NCBI GenBank assembly: GCA_964017155.1
Contig: OZ024864.1
Span: 33,243,932 to 33,307,931, forward strand
DNA: 64,000 nucleotides
From: Oasisia sp. SBJ-2009
Taxonomy: Eukaryota > Annelida > Polychaeta > Sabellida > Siboglinidae
Direction of reading: 5' to 3'
Part shown: positions 22,931 to 33,780 of the stretch, piece by piece
Position numbering within the stretch: position 1 is the first letter of the stretch
How the letters are laid out: each line of letters begins with the position of its first letter
Translations under genes and position numbers: made by a program
The notes under the pieces: generated by a model
Told to the model about the DNA's origin: nothing
What the model saw: only the letters and a program-made list of their open reading frames with translations
The model's database searches: none

Positions 22931-23233
22931 TGATATGACGTGTTTCAAGGTGGTGTGATATGACAGGTATTTGAGGGTAGTGTGTTGTGACACATGTTTG
23001 AAGGTAGTGTCATGTGACAGGTGTTTCAAGGTGGAATGGCAAGACAGGCATTTTAAGGTGATGTGATGTGTATCTAAGGTGGTGTGATATGGCATCCGTT
23101 TATACATGGTGTAATATGACAGGTGTTTGATGGTAGTGAAATATGTAATACTTGTTAAGGTGTTGTGGTGTGACAGAAGTTTGAAGGCAACAACTGGAGC
23201 AAGAAACACTGACATCAACGACATGAGACATAC

Positions 23234-23298
23234 TTGTTCAACAAGGGCAGTCAATATTCCTATTCCAATCAGTGATGTTATAAATGTCGACCCGGGTC
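23234..23298 (-). CDS. Sodium/calcium exchanger-like exon (transmembrane segment)
   Basis: The minus strand has an acceptor (TTTCACGACATTCTTAG), 65 coding bases in one open frame (PGSTFITSLIGIGILTALVE then Q) and a donor (CAA|GTATGT). FITSLIGIGILTALV aligns with the hydrophobic segment that precedes the second alpha repeat of SLC8 exchangers (F.VS...IG.LTA.IGD). The GD that normally ends the segment reads EQ here. In intact genes a short exon coding LASHFGC...LKDSVTA should lie between this exon and 19805-19915; it was not found in the interval, which is mostly minisatellite. Phase arithmetic allows such an exon (3n+1). Confidence 0.55.
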
Positions 23299-23460
23299 CT
23301 AAGAATGTCGTGAAACATAAAATAAAAACATCAATGAACATAGTATTGTCATGGCAGATAGGTAGTAAGATTTTGTCATCAATGTGGCAGTATATATTTT
23401 CCAAAATATACAGACACATTTATTGATTCACACACATGCAGATACACATGTACACACATT

Positions 23461-23630
23461 GTGCTTGGGGGAATGAAAACAACATCCACGGGAAGAAGAA
23501 AACATGCATACAGGAATGAAGACAACATATCTGAAGGATTGAAGACAACACACATGAGGGAATTAAAACATCGTAGCTGGAAAATGAAGTCAACATACCT
23601 CAGGGGAATGAAGACAACATATAAAATACA
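23461..23630. repeat. Degenerate tandem repeat, about 32-bp unit
   Basis: GGAATGAAGACAACAT and close variants recur five or six times at roughly 30-bp spacing. Confidence 0.6.
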
Positions 23631-23860
23631 TATATATAAATTATCTTCTAAAAATATAATTTAAATTAGTAAACATACATTATAAGAGGACTAAAATATC
23701 ATTTAAAATTATATTTACAATTACAATTGAATGCGTCCAATTTTGTTTAAAAATATATTTATACAGTTATTAAGTTAAGCTAAAATGTCAGCAGAAGAGA
23801 AGATTTTTGTTCCACGATACCTTTATGGATGCCGTGCCGTCCGACTGTAGCTAACGATGG

Positions 23861-26050
23861 CCCTCTCACAGTTGAAACACGTCACAGGGACTGTCACACC
23901 TACAGTTGACACACGTCACAGGGACTGTCACACCTATAACAGTTGACACACATCACAGGGACTGTCACACCTACAGTTGACACACATCACAGGGAATGTC
24001 ACACCTACAGTTGACAGACGTCACAGGGACTGTCACACCTACAGTTGACACACGTCACAGGGACTGTCACATCTACAGTTGACAGACGTCACAGGGACTG
24101 TCACACCTACAGTTGACACACGTCACAGGGACTGTCACGCCTGCAGTTGACATACGTCACAGGGACTGTCACACCTACAGTTGACATATGTCACAGGAAC
24201 TAGCACACCTACAGTTGACAGACGGCACAGGGACTGTCACACCTACAGTTGACACACGTCACAGGGACTGTCACATCTACAGTTAACACACGTCACAGGG
24301 ACTGTCACACCTACAGTTGACAGACATCACAGGGACTGTCATACCTACAGTTGACACACGTCACAGGGACTGTCACTTCTACAGTTGATACACGTCACAG
24401 GGACTGTCACACCTATAGTTGACATACGTCACAGGGACTGTCACACCTACAGTTAACAGACGTCACAGGGACTGTCACACCTACAGTTGACACACGTCAC
24501 AGGGACTGCCCCACCTATAACAGTTGACACACATCACAGGGACTGTCACACCTACAATTGACACACGTCACAGGGACTGTCACGCCTGCAGTTGACATAC
24601 GTCACAGGGACTGTCACACCTACAGTTGACATATGTCACAGGAACTAGCACACCTACAGTTGACAGACGTCACAGGGACTGTCTAACCTACAGTTGACAC
24701 ATGTCACAGGGACTGTCATACCTACAGTTGACAGACGTCACAGGGACTGTCACACCTACAGTTGACACACGTCACAGGGACTGTCACACCTACAGTTGAC
24801 AGACGTCACAGGGACTGTCATACCTACAGTTGACACACGTCACAGGGACTGTCACACCTACAGTTGACATATGTCACAGGAACTAGCACACCTACAGTTG
24901 ACAGACGTCACAGGGACTGTCTAACCTACAGTTGACACATGTCACAGGGACTGTCACACCTACAGTTGACAGACGTCACAGGGACTGTCACACCTACAGT
25001 TGACACACGTCACAGGGACTGTCACACCTACAGTTGACAGACGTCACAGGGACTGTCATACCTACAGTTGACACACGTCAAAGGGACTGTCACACGTACA
25101 GTTGACAGACGTCACGGGGACTGTCATACCTACAGTTGACACACATCACAGGGACTGTCACACCTACAGTTGACATATGTCACAGGAACTAGCACACCTA
25201 CAGTTGACAGACGTCACAGGGACTGTCTAACCTACAGTTGATACACGTCACAGGGACTGTCACACCTACAGTTGACAGACGTCACAGGGACTGTCACACC
25301 TACAGTTGACACACGTCACAGGGACTGTCACACCTACAGTTGACAGACGTCACAGGGACTGTCATACCTACAGTTGACACACGTCAAAGGGACTGTCACA
25401 CCTACAGTTGACAGACGTCACAGGGACTGTCACACCTACAGTTGACACACGTCACAGGGACTGTCACACCTACAGTTGACACGTCACAGGGACTGTCACA
25501 TCTACAGTTGACACACGTCACAGGGACTGTCACATCTGTAGTTGACACACGTCACAGGGACTGTCACACATACAGTTGACACACGTCACAGGGACTGTCA
25601 CACCTACAGTTGACAGACGTCACAGGGACTGTCACACCTATAACAGCTGTCACACGTCACACGGACTGTTACACATACAGTTGATACACGTCACAGGGAA
25701 TGTCTCACCTACAGTTGACAAACGTCACAGGGACTGTCACGCCTACAGTTGACAGACGTCACAGGGACTGTCACACCTACAGTTGACAGACGTCACAGGG
25801 ACTGTCACACCTACAGTTGACAGACATCACAGGGACTGTCACGCCTACAGTTGACAGACGTCACAGGGACTGTCACACCTACAGTTGACACACGTCACAG
25901 GGACTGTCACGTCTACAGTTGACAGACGTCACAGGGACTGTCACGTCTACAGTTGACACACGTCACAGGGACTGTCACACCTACAGTTGACACACGTCAC
26001 AGGGACTGTCACATCTACAGTTGACACACGTCACAGGGACTGTCAGGCCT
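23861..26050. repeat. 34-bp minisatellite, about 64 copies
   Basis: Unit ACAGTTGACACACGTCACAG then GGACTGTCACACCT. Variants alternate (GACAGACGTC, CATATGTCACAGGAACTAGC, TGTCTAACC), and the block CATATGTCACAGGAACTAGC recurs at about 24184, 24630, 24866 and 25168, showing higher-order duplication. The right end abuts the last recognisable hAT transposase codons without a gap. Confidence 0.97.
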
Positions 26051-26253
26051 ACAGTTGCAATCTTCCCAAGGATTGGGAAAGACTCATGGGCTGGAAATAT
26101 CACCTGGGCATAAAATGCCTCCTGCGAGTTTCCGGCTGCATGGAACAGAAGCCCACGTATGACGATCCATTCTAACTTGGCATCTGTGTAGTCATCTGCG
26201 TTGGCGAAGGTTTCAGCAGGGTTGTCAGCTTCTCTTCCCCATATAGTTTTACT
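26051..26253 (-). pseudogene. hAT transposase, exon 4 (C-terminal region)
   Basis: From an acceptor (CTCTGATCCACAG) the minus strand reads VKLYGEEKLTTLLKP; after a frameshift it continues DDYTDAKLEWIVIRGLLFHA, AGNSQEAF and FPAHESFPILGKIAT. The YGEE-L--LL and PAHESFP-L-KIA blocks are the part of hAT proteins that precedes the dimerisation motif. The splice phase with exon 3 (AG|A, arginine) is exact. The frame runs directly into the 34-bp minisatellite, whose first unit still reads VGLTVPVTCVNC, reminiscent of the next hAT block (..PVST..CERGFS); the end of the transposase is missing. Confidence 0.65.
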
Positions 26254-26284
26254 CTGTGGATCAGAGACATGGCGAAGTGTATAG

Positions 26285-26700
26285 AAGACACTAACAAGAA
26301 TACAGACCTTCATCAACAAATGCCGGCATAGAATCCTACACCTCAAGTGGACAGACAAGCTACCCAACACTACACTCTGCAAAATGACCAAACAACTACC
26401 CATAGAACATGAAATAAAGAACAGAAAATGGAGGTTGATAGGACATACACTCAGGAAACCACCAGAAACAATTACCCGTCAAACCATCACATGGAACCCC
26501 CCAGGGAAGAGGAGAAGAGGTAGGCCATGAAACACTTGGCAAAGAGACACAGAAAAAGAAGCAAAGGAGATGGGGTACACCAGGAGAGAAATGGAGAGGA
26601 TGGCCACGGACAGAAAACTGTGGCGTTCCTTGGTCAATGGCCTATGCTGCCAGTGAGCGAAAAGGCATAAGTAAGTAAGTAATTCAGCAATAGCATGACT
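26285..26700 (+). mobile_element. LINE 3' end inserted in a hAT intron
   Basis: Plus-strand frame LQTFINKCRHRILHLKWTDK, RKWRLIGHTLRKPPETITRQ, TWNPPGKRRRGRP, then AKEMGYTRREMERMATDRKL and WRSLVNGLC. This is the conserved C-terminus of a LINE ORF2 family widespread in invertebrates, ending in a short (TAAG)n tail at about 26670-26684. One stop interrupts it (after RRGRP). It lies in the intron between hAT exons 3 and 4, in the opposite orientation. Confidence 0.9.
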
Positions 26701-26845
26701 CAACTATATACAATACTAAATAAACATTAAACAGCTGCAATCTTCATACTGCTGCTGTGAGAGAGACTGTCCAACTTCTCCTTGTATCTGCCACCAATGC
26801 ATTGGTTCTTTCTACGTATGATCAATCATACAAAGGGCACTATAC

Positions 26846-27203
26846 CTGACAAGGTCCTGTGATGTATCCCGACTGACGTGGGATGGGTCGAACAGGGTGA
26901 GGGCGCGCAGACAGCCAGCATCTGGGAACGATGTTTCCAGACAGGCGACAACCTCTTCGACGAACTGGCGGGTAGCCTCGTGTGTCCTGTCTCGATCCTT
27001 GAGCGTGTCTTTCATTGTGTGCCCCTCGGTTACTCGAACTTGCCCTCTGCAACAGTTGGCAGGTTATCATAGTTGTCAGATGGGGCCGTCTGTGGTCAGG
27101 AGAGAAGTCAGGGCTAGGATGGTCGTGTCGACGTGTGGCTTCACTGCTGTGTAGGTGAGATGGTCTTTCTGCATCACCTTATTCAAAATGGCAAGGATCC
27201 AAA
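26846..27203 (-). pseudogene. hAT transposase, exon 3
   Basis: Starts at an acceptor (CTTTCTGATGCAG) and ends at a donor (GTCAG|GTATAG). Blocks in order: WILAILNKVMQKDHLTYTAV with KPHVDTTILAL; then, in other frames, DNYDNLPTVAEGKFE and TMKDTLKDRDRTHEATRQFV with EEVVACLETSFPD and LTLFDPSHVS. These match the middle of hAT-type transposases, where an N-K-V-Q segment and an ALxxFDP block precede YGEE. At least two frameshifts are needed, so the gene is dead or the assembly has indels. Confidence 0.6.
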
Positions 27204-27258
27204 CTGCATCAGAAAGAAATGCAGTGAGACAGAGGAAGTGGTAGGTGGATGCTGTGGA

Positions 27259-27270
27259 GGGGGGGGGGGG
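27259..27270 (+). repeat. G12 homopolymer
   Basis: Twelve consecutive G residues in the intron between hAT exons 2 and 3. Confidence 0.9.
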
Positions 27271-27479
27271 AGCTAGCTGGATGATTCACTGCTTTATATA
27301 CTACACATTAGACACCCTTGTGGCTTGATGAAACAAACAGATTTATGGCCTGAATTGCTGGACTCCAATCATTGTTTGCTTATCAGGGTCACTCCACAGT
27401 ATTTTTGACTGGGAAATATACCACCTGATGGTTTCGTGGTCTGGCATTTATTGACCTAACAATAATTTAGTAAATTTAC

Positions 27480-27695
27480 CTTGTTTTGCAACATTGTGTC
27501 AGTCCCTTGGGCAGTAGACTGGACAGGCCTGTGTTCTCGAAATATCTCACTGCTCCTTTGACTGCATTCAGAAGTGCAATTATTTCTAACATTCCTTCTC
27601 ATCGAACGTGTTTCGTAGAACAGTGTTCAGAACATGTGCTATGCAGTCGAGGCGTTCTTCATCGCGAAGCGCGGATATCATGTTTGATCCATGAT
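27480..27695 (-). pseudogene. hAT transposase, exon 2 (catalytic-core region)
   Basis: Acceptor TTTTAATGTGTTTCAG; the junction with exon 1 completes GAT, giving VFTT-DHGSNMISALRDEERLD, then CIAHVLNTVLRNTF, and after one frameshift MLEIIALLNAVKGAVRYFEN with TGLSSLLPKGL. The D-x-GSN...RL-C-AH-LN-VL pattern is the diagnostic RNase H-like core of hAT transposases. Donor ACAAG|GTAAAT. Confidence 0.75.
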
Positions 27696-28097
27696 CTGAA
27701 ACACATTAAAATACAAGACTTGAAGAATGGTGAATGGATGTGTGTGGAAAGCTGGAATCCAGCATTCCCATCTCTGCTACCTGCTACAATTACTTGGTTT
27801 CAAGAACTATGATATGACCCTTCCTTTTAACGTGGAAAGTACAAAACTTTGTTTCCTTGCACAGTAGAACAAATTACATCAAAACATTTTGCGATTAATT
27901 TGTATATATGTTTAAAAAAACGACCTGACAAGAGAATTATACTGACATCACCCTGACGAGTCTCTCAGCCAGTGGATCTATGAAAACATATCATTATGTT
28001 TTCATACATGTAATGACACCTCTAGCAAGACTGTCACTAGCATAACATCATTTTGTTATCCAATGTATAATGACACTGACATCTCTGTAGTTGTCAT

Positions 28098-28320
28098 AGT
28101 CTCTGTCTGGCTCTCTGTCTGGCTCTCTGTCTGGCTCTCTGTCTGTCTGGCTCTCTGTCTGTCTGGCTCTCTGTCTGGCTCTCTGTTTGTCTGGCTCTCT
28201 GTCTGGCTCTCTGTCTGTCTGGCTCTCTGTCTGTCTGGCTCTCTGTCTGTCTGGCTCTCTGTCTGGCTCTCTGTTTGTCTGTCTGTCTGGCTCTCTGTGT
28301 GTCTGTCGGACGGTCGGACG
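28098..28320. repeat. TCTG/GGCTC tandem repeat
   Basis: Repeats of CTCTGTCTGG and CTGTCTGTCTGG, about 220 bp, in the intron about 40 bp from the hAT exon-1 donor. Confidence 0.95.
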
Positions 28321-28357
28321 GACGAATATTCATGACATTTGTTTGCCTCTACAGTAC

Positions 28358-28531
28358 CTGTTGTAAACACAACGCTGCCAGCAGTGGCCTCTTTGATTGC
28401 CAATGTCTCCAGGGCAGCAACTATAGCACTTCGCACGTTGTCCACCGTCCTCTTTTTCGTCGCGTCAAACTTGTTGGTGCACAGCACTCTGCTCTGCAAC
28501 TCCCACTCAGTGTTGATCCAGTGTAACATGT
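28358..28531 (-). pseudogene. hAT transposase, exon 1 of those seen
   Basis: Minus-strand frame MLHWINTEWELQSRVLCTNK, FDATKKRTVDNVRSAIVAAL, ETLAIKEATAGSVVFTT, ending at a donor (ACAACAG|GTACTG). W-I-x-EW-LQSRVL...F...T..N.R..I fits the hAT region just before the D-GSN motif. The exon is intact, and its phase with exon 2 is exact. The upstream acceptor (GTCTAACCAG) is weak, and the N-terminal half with the BED zinc finger is absent upstream, where a hAT MITE sits instead. A retained intron structure in a transposase suggests either an intron-bearing hAT family or a once-domesticated gene. Confidence 0.7.
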
Positions 28532-28982
28532 CTGGTTAGACAATCTACAGCCCAGCCCCCGACACCTGTAATATTAAGATAAAATTATTCATAATAATAC
28601 TAAGTACTAGGTCCCCAGAGTTAACCCTAACTCAAATTTAGTTACTGAGCAGTTCCATGCAAACATTTGGTAAACTCTAACATTTAATTTTTTGGAAACT
28701 GCTTCAATTAGAGCAAGTAGGGTATCAAATGAAAGTATTAAGATAATATTCCTTAGTTTGAGGTATCGCCTTCACTAAATTTTACTATATATAATATAAT
28801 CAGTAATTATGAAACTAAAGAGAGAACAATGGTAACAGAAATAATTCAAGATTGTATCCACCAAACGATAGCTTACTATATCTTCTATGACACTAATATG
28901 ATTACAGTAAAGTAAGATTAATCATCTTCAGACATTATAATACCATACCTAAACAATTACACATGCTTAGTTTGCTTACTAT

Positions 28983-29546
28983 CAGACATGGGGTGAAAAA
29001 CATTGAAATGCATTTAAATACAAATATTATTGAGGGATTCAAATACAAATATCTTTAAATACAAATTTATTTAAATACAAATATATTGGAAAGTATTTCA
29101 AAAACTTGCTCACTTAGTTTTCTAATACTTTTAGTTGTTTAGGATGTATTACTATTATGCAGGTAAAAGAAAAGCAACTCATATATTGAGACATCTAGGT
29201 TATAGGCATAATTGGTGTTTTGTTCATATGGTGAAAGGCAGACCAGTGCTAGAGAGTATTGTAATTGCTAACTACTTCACAGTGACAACTGACTTCAAAG
29301 TCAGCCAGGAAACCAGAATAGCTTGAGCCTGACAAAAGAATAAAGGGGATATTTACCCATGGTCACTGTCAGGTGCTAATCCATCCTCTGGCTCTGAGCA
29401 AACAAAAGTTGCCAACATTTGATATTTTATTTGGTTAATTCAATCATTTTAATCAATACTTTTAATTTCTAAACATCAAATACAATTATTGCTTTTAAAA
29501 AGTATTTAAATACTTTCAAATACAAATGTATTTGACCCCATGTCTG
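28983..29546. mobile_element. hAT MITE with perfect 8-bp target-site duplication
   Basis: The ends are CAGACATGGGGT... and ...ACCCCATGTCTG (inverted), with subterminal AAATACAAATAT-type repeats in both orientations. The octamer CTTACTAT directly precedes the element (28975-28982) and directly follows it (29547-29554). An 8-bp duplication plus CA(G)...(C)TG ends is the hAT signature. The 564-bp interior has no transposase frame, so it would be moved in trans. Confidence 0.85.
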
Positions 29547-29554
29547 CTTACTAT

Positions 29555-30580
29555 TGCTTAGTTTATTTTTATAATATAAAAATTGTAGGTATATTTTAAT
29601 TGACTATTAACTAAGGTAAGGTTGGGTATGTATCTCGTGTACGTCTGACACCAAAATTACGCCAAGGAAAAAAGGGGTAAAACAAAATTTCTTTGAGTGC
29701 TGCTGGATTGTTGTAATATCTAACTATGAATAAGCTATGAAATGAGCAATACATGTAGTTGTTCATAAATGTATTGTCTATTATAGTTTAGGTTACACGC
29801 TAATCTATATTAGCATTTTCATAAATAAACGCAACGCACAGTTCACCAACCTCAATCATCCACAGCCGAATGCAAAATGTAACAGATTTTCCCCACCGAT
29901 CATCTTCCGAAGGCATTCATTGGTCGATATCATTGTCAACAGTAACCATAATTAGTATGCATAGCGAGAAACACGCCGTTTTCCGCGACCATGTGATCCA
30001 GCCAGTCGCTTGCGCGGCAAAAAACCTGCGCCATTTCTGGACACTGAGCGATGCTGCCATCTAGCGGATGTTGATATACCTAACTTTGACAAAGTGTACG
30101 TTTAGGCTGACACCCACAGAGTTAGATCATTAATCATTCCCCTATAGACTAAAGTGATAAGCTGGCCCGCTGCACTGAAGCCGGTGTGGCTGCTATTCAC
30201 TTGCACGGCAGAAAGTGCCGTACTCACTGGCAGGATACAGAATAGAACTGTTGAGCAACACAATAAATGTAAAAAAGTCTGTTGAATGTTTTGAGTTGGT
30301 TCACTGTGTTGGGGTCAGATATATAAATTTGGGGTAGGGATAAAAAATATTGATCACTGTGGTTCCTTGGCTATGTGAATAATGATCCAGTGGGATGGGT
30401 TGTAGCCTCCAGCTGATATAGTCATTAGGGGAAGGGTTGTGAGCTGGAAATGAGCTTAACCTGAGGTCAATATCCCAGATGGCTACTCTGTCTCTAGCCA
30501 GTTCGGTGGTTGACACTGATGTGAACAACGTTAATCCATTTCGGGACATGGTGGCTACAACAGTCATTGTGAACTAGCAA
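29555..30580. other. No gene seen
   Basis: Non-coding, AT-rich. No exon recognised; 29870-30064 holds a 64-codon frame without supporting signals. Confidence 0.4.
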
Positions 30581-30665
30581 GTATGGTCAGAAAACAAGAC
30601 GGTGGACTGACATTCCCATCGGCGCCTGTTCTCAAGATCATCAAGACAACCGAAGTCATCTTCAG
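30581..30665 (+). pseudogene. Transposase-like gene, penultimate exon
   Basis: The frame reads MVRKQDGGLTFPSAPVLKII, then KTTEVIFR, and stops at a donor (TTCAG|GTAATT). Joined to 31536 the codons remain in phase (ATC TTC AG|G AGA CGT). GGL-x-(x)-PS followed by an E-x-x-FR segment is typical of the C-terminal part of a common class of invertebrate transposase-like proteins (P-element/THAP9-like by pattern). The left border of this exon is not resolved. Confidence 0.45.
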
Positions 30666-30697
30666 GTAATTTCTAATTTCCACATGTTGAAAATTGA

Positions 30698-30703
<6 letters not shown>

Positions 30704-30785
<82 letters not shown>
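30704..30785. repeat. (AT)n microsatellite
   Basis: About 80 bp of uninterrupted AT in the transposase-like intron. Confidence 0.97.
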
Positions 30786-30791
<6 letters not shown>

Positions 30792-31220
30792 GGTATACAA
30801 TATTTGCTGAAAGGAAGGAACGGGCATCCCGAGCCAAAAAGGATCTTCAATTGCTTTAGACTCTGGTGGTTAACAGCTTACAAGACTGGGTATTTGGGTG
30901 TCCTACCAAACGTTCCCATTACTCAGTAATATAGATTACAATAACTAGACACCCTCAGCCATTTAGTGAAACCTCTATTAGAACCTCTCAAGAATGTTTG
31001 TAATTGTTTTATTAAATAGGTATTGATAGATTAGAGCCAATACCTTGTAATACATGTTATGATAAATACATTAGCCATGGTTATCAAGAAATGAAACGTT
31101 TTTGCTAAGAATCAACCATGCTAATTTTATTTCACTCAGGTCTTACTAATATTAACACAGATTAACACCTGTCAGTGGGTACCGAGCAGTAAAACTGGCC
31201 ATCACCAGCCTGCTAATTCC

Positions 31221-31323
<103 letters not shown>

Positions 31324-31535
31324 GTTTATTATAACCAATACACACATGCACATGCACATGCGCACACAGAATGACAATGTAGGCCTTTTGATAAATCTGT
31401 GAAAAACTATATATTATAAACAGAACACACTATATCGCAGAACTTGTAGGGGAATCATTAATGATCTGACTGTGAGGTGCAAGCTCAGTATTTTTTTTCT
31501 TTTGAAAGCCTAAATTAAACAAAACCATTTTTCAG

Positions 31536-31841
31536 GAGACGTGTCCTTGAGAACGTTGGCCACATCACATTCGAGCGGAATCTTAATCTGAAGGTGGAAA
31601 AGGCTGTTATGAAGCAGGTCGAAATGTCTTCACACAAGTTGATGCTGATGACCACTTCAGTGACCATGTCATTGGGATGGAAATCGATCATCTATCTGCC
31701 CTGACAATACGGATCATCAGGGCATACCTGACAGTGCGGACAAAGACATATGCCAAAAAACACACTCAGATTATCGCACATGGGAATATGCCATCATCCC
31801 GTCATGAAATGACCAAGCTAATTCTGTTTAGGGGGACATGA
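31536..31841 (+). pseudogene. Transposase-like gene, terminal exon with one frameshift
   Basis: After a strong acceptor (CCATTTTTCAG) the frame reads RVLENVGHITFERNLNLKVE, then shifts by one base near 31640 and continues FSDHVIGMEIDHLSALTIRI, IRAYLTVRTKTYAKKHTQ and SSRHEMTKLILFRG before TGA. The I-x-x-Y-x-x-x-R...R-x-x-x-(T/S)KL-(I/V)LF ending is the conserved C-terminus of THAP/P-like transposases and of many uncharacterised invertebrate proteins. The single shift makes this copy inactive unless it is an assembly error. Intron 30666-31535 contains two (AT)n tracts. Confidence 0.55.
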
Positions 31842-33087
31842 AAGGGAAACTGTGGTCATTTTAAGGAAACCTGTTACCACGACATCCCTGCTGTTTTGTT
31901 GTAGTTTGTCTAATTTGATTTATTTATTGTTATTACTATTGACACTATCTTAATATTACAACTTTTCTACCTTTTCTACTACTGTTGTTGTTAGTAATGT
32001 TGGCAGCTCTGTTTTGTTGTTGTTTTCCCTATTCTCTCATCCACATTGCATGGTCTGTTTTTTAATCTGTAAAATTTTAATTAATTATATAGGTGTGGGT
32101 GTACTCTCCAATGTCTTTGGAGGACGAACTTCAGTTGGTTGATTTTTAAACGACTTTTTTTTAAACACCACAACAATTGTGGATCTGGTAGAACAACAAA
32201 TTAAATAGCACTAAGCTGCACTCACCTTTCACACAGCGAGACACTGTCTTCTAAGTATAAGCCTGTTGATTTATTTCATACTGGCATATCAGAGCGTCAA
32301 CTGTCTGAACACATTGTACACAATCAAACAACACAGGCTAACTGATGTCAGTAAATAAATAACGTGATCATTATGTAGAAAACTTGGTGCTGTCCTATGT
32401 ATATATAGGCACTGCAGTGGCCTTTCTGCCGTGCAGTAACCTGGCTGTCAGCAGCCCAAGTTGCCTTCAGAGTATCATGTGTCAACTGATAGCGGCCGCG
32501 CGATCTTGTTCTACGGGCGTATTCTATTTATATCTATGCCGACACCTCGAAAAAAACCCATCAAAATGGTCACATACGGTGACCACATTTCGCACGGTGT
32601 ATCTACTACACATGTACTACGCGTAGGCACTTGTTACGTAATCACAAATTAATAATTAATTTCCGAAATCGATCAAAATGCTTAAGTGTATAACGCGCTT
32701 TACTCGTCGTATCATTATTGCCACAGTGAACTCCCTCATGTGGCGCCACCATCATGCTGCCGTTAAACCGTGGGGTCAGTATAAGAAAAGAAACTTATCT
32801 GCAAGTACTTACACTTTCAACCACACATGTATAATTCTACGATGTTTTCTTTCTTATATCTGTTCTCTTCCAATACACATTGCAACAGACGCTATCTCCA
32901 TTGATAATCTTCCTCGGCAATAAACTTCATATTGTAGCAATACACATTATCATTGTAAAACTGTTTTTATGCAAACTGCAACAACAGCATAACATACAAA
33001 CAAGTAAATAGGTAGCTTATATTGCCCCTATCCTTAGAAACCATGCTCAGTGCGGCATCAATACAAACGGGTTTATCAATAAATTAA
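31842..33087. other. No gene seen
   Basis: Non-coding DNA after the transposase-like terminal exon. No exon, SINE or RNA gene recognised. Confidence 0.4.
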
Positions 33088-33440
33088 TCATCAGATTGAT
33101 TGATACGCCAGGAAGCTATGATGGATAGGCAATGTTGTTAAGGAATGTTCGAATCTAGCAATACGTTTAACTGATTTAACATTACAAGGAAGCATATTCC
33201 AAAGAGTAGTCAGCACAGCAAAAGCCCTAGTCCCAATATTAGTACTGACTTTCAGGACACAAAGTAAATCAGAACTAGATGACTGAAGCTGAACAGGTTT
33301 ACTTACAAGAGTAAGCAGATAATGAAAGTACGATGGCAGCTTACAGGAAAGTGTCTGGTAACTACTGGTACATATCTTACACATGGTACGACATCGGACA
33401 GGAAGCCAATGCAGAAGGTTTAAAAGCGGCGCAGAGTGAA
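33088..33440 (-). mobile_element. LINE C-terminal fragment
   Basis: Minus-strand frame LLHWLPVRCR then SSSSDLLCVLKVSTNIGTRA, FAVLTTLWNMLPCNVKSVKR. The LHWLPV...SS..LL.VP...T..G.RAF.V..P.LWN.LP pattern is the standard C-terminus of a large class of LINE ORF2 proteins. Truncated copy. Confidence 0.85.
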
Positions 33441-33519
33441 TAAAACATAGTCACAACGCGTGATAAGAATTGTTGAACACGTTGTGGTTTTGTGTAGCTA
33501 CAATTTAGCTAAATATTAC

Positions 33520-33780
33520 CATCTCTTCCGACAATTGTCCCCGGGTTGCTCCGACCGACTTCGTGACTTGCGAGTGGCACTGAGGACCACTTGGCCGGCG
33601 GAAGACAAGAGTCACAAGACCAATCTTATCAGCTTCCACAAGCAATGCGCCGTGCTCCGTGGAATACAGCCACAACCCAGGGTGGATGAAACGTGCGACA
33701 ACGGTGCTACAGGGCGCTACTTGGGCTTGCAGATTGTTAAGACCACTCACATACTAACGACGTTAGAAGTGAAGTGTAGC
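33520..33780 (+). CDS. F-type lectin (fucolectin/FTP)-like exon, partial
   Basis: The open frame reads SDRLRDLRVALRTTWPAEDK, ...FHKQCAVLRGIQPQPRVDET, CDNGATGRYLGLQIVKTTHI, LTTLEVK. This follows the C-terminal half of the F-type lectin (eel fucolectin/tachylectin-4/pentraxin-1) domain: a DRL-x-x-(F/V)-V start, a cysteine before the Y/L-x-G turn, a second cysteine, GRY(V/L)-x-(I/L)Q and the closing LTLCEVEV strand. The family binds fucose via a His and two Arg in the other half, which is not seen here. The closing strand has lost its cysteine (LTTLEVK), and the frame continues past a usual exon end to 33927. It may be an old or diverged exon. A weak acceptor lies near 33505. No partner exon was found. 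Confidence 0.45.

Noticed and set aside
23861..26050. CRISPR-like array
   Set aside because: Units are contiguous 34-bp repeats with no unique spacers, in a eukaryotic context.
28056..28335. WLSVWLSV and REPDRQRA frames
   Set aside because: TCTG/GGCTC tandem repeat next to a true hAT exon. Only 28358-28531 is coding.
33505..33750. 81-codon minus-strand frame
   Set aside because: Shadow of the plus-strand F-type-lectin-like frame, which has the family pattern.
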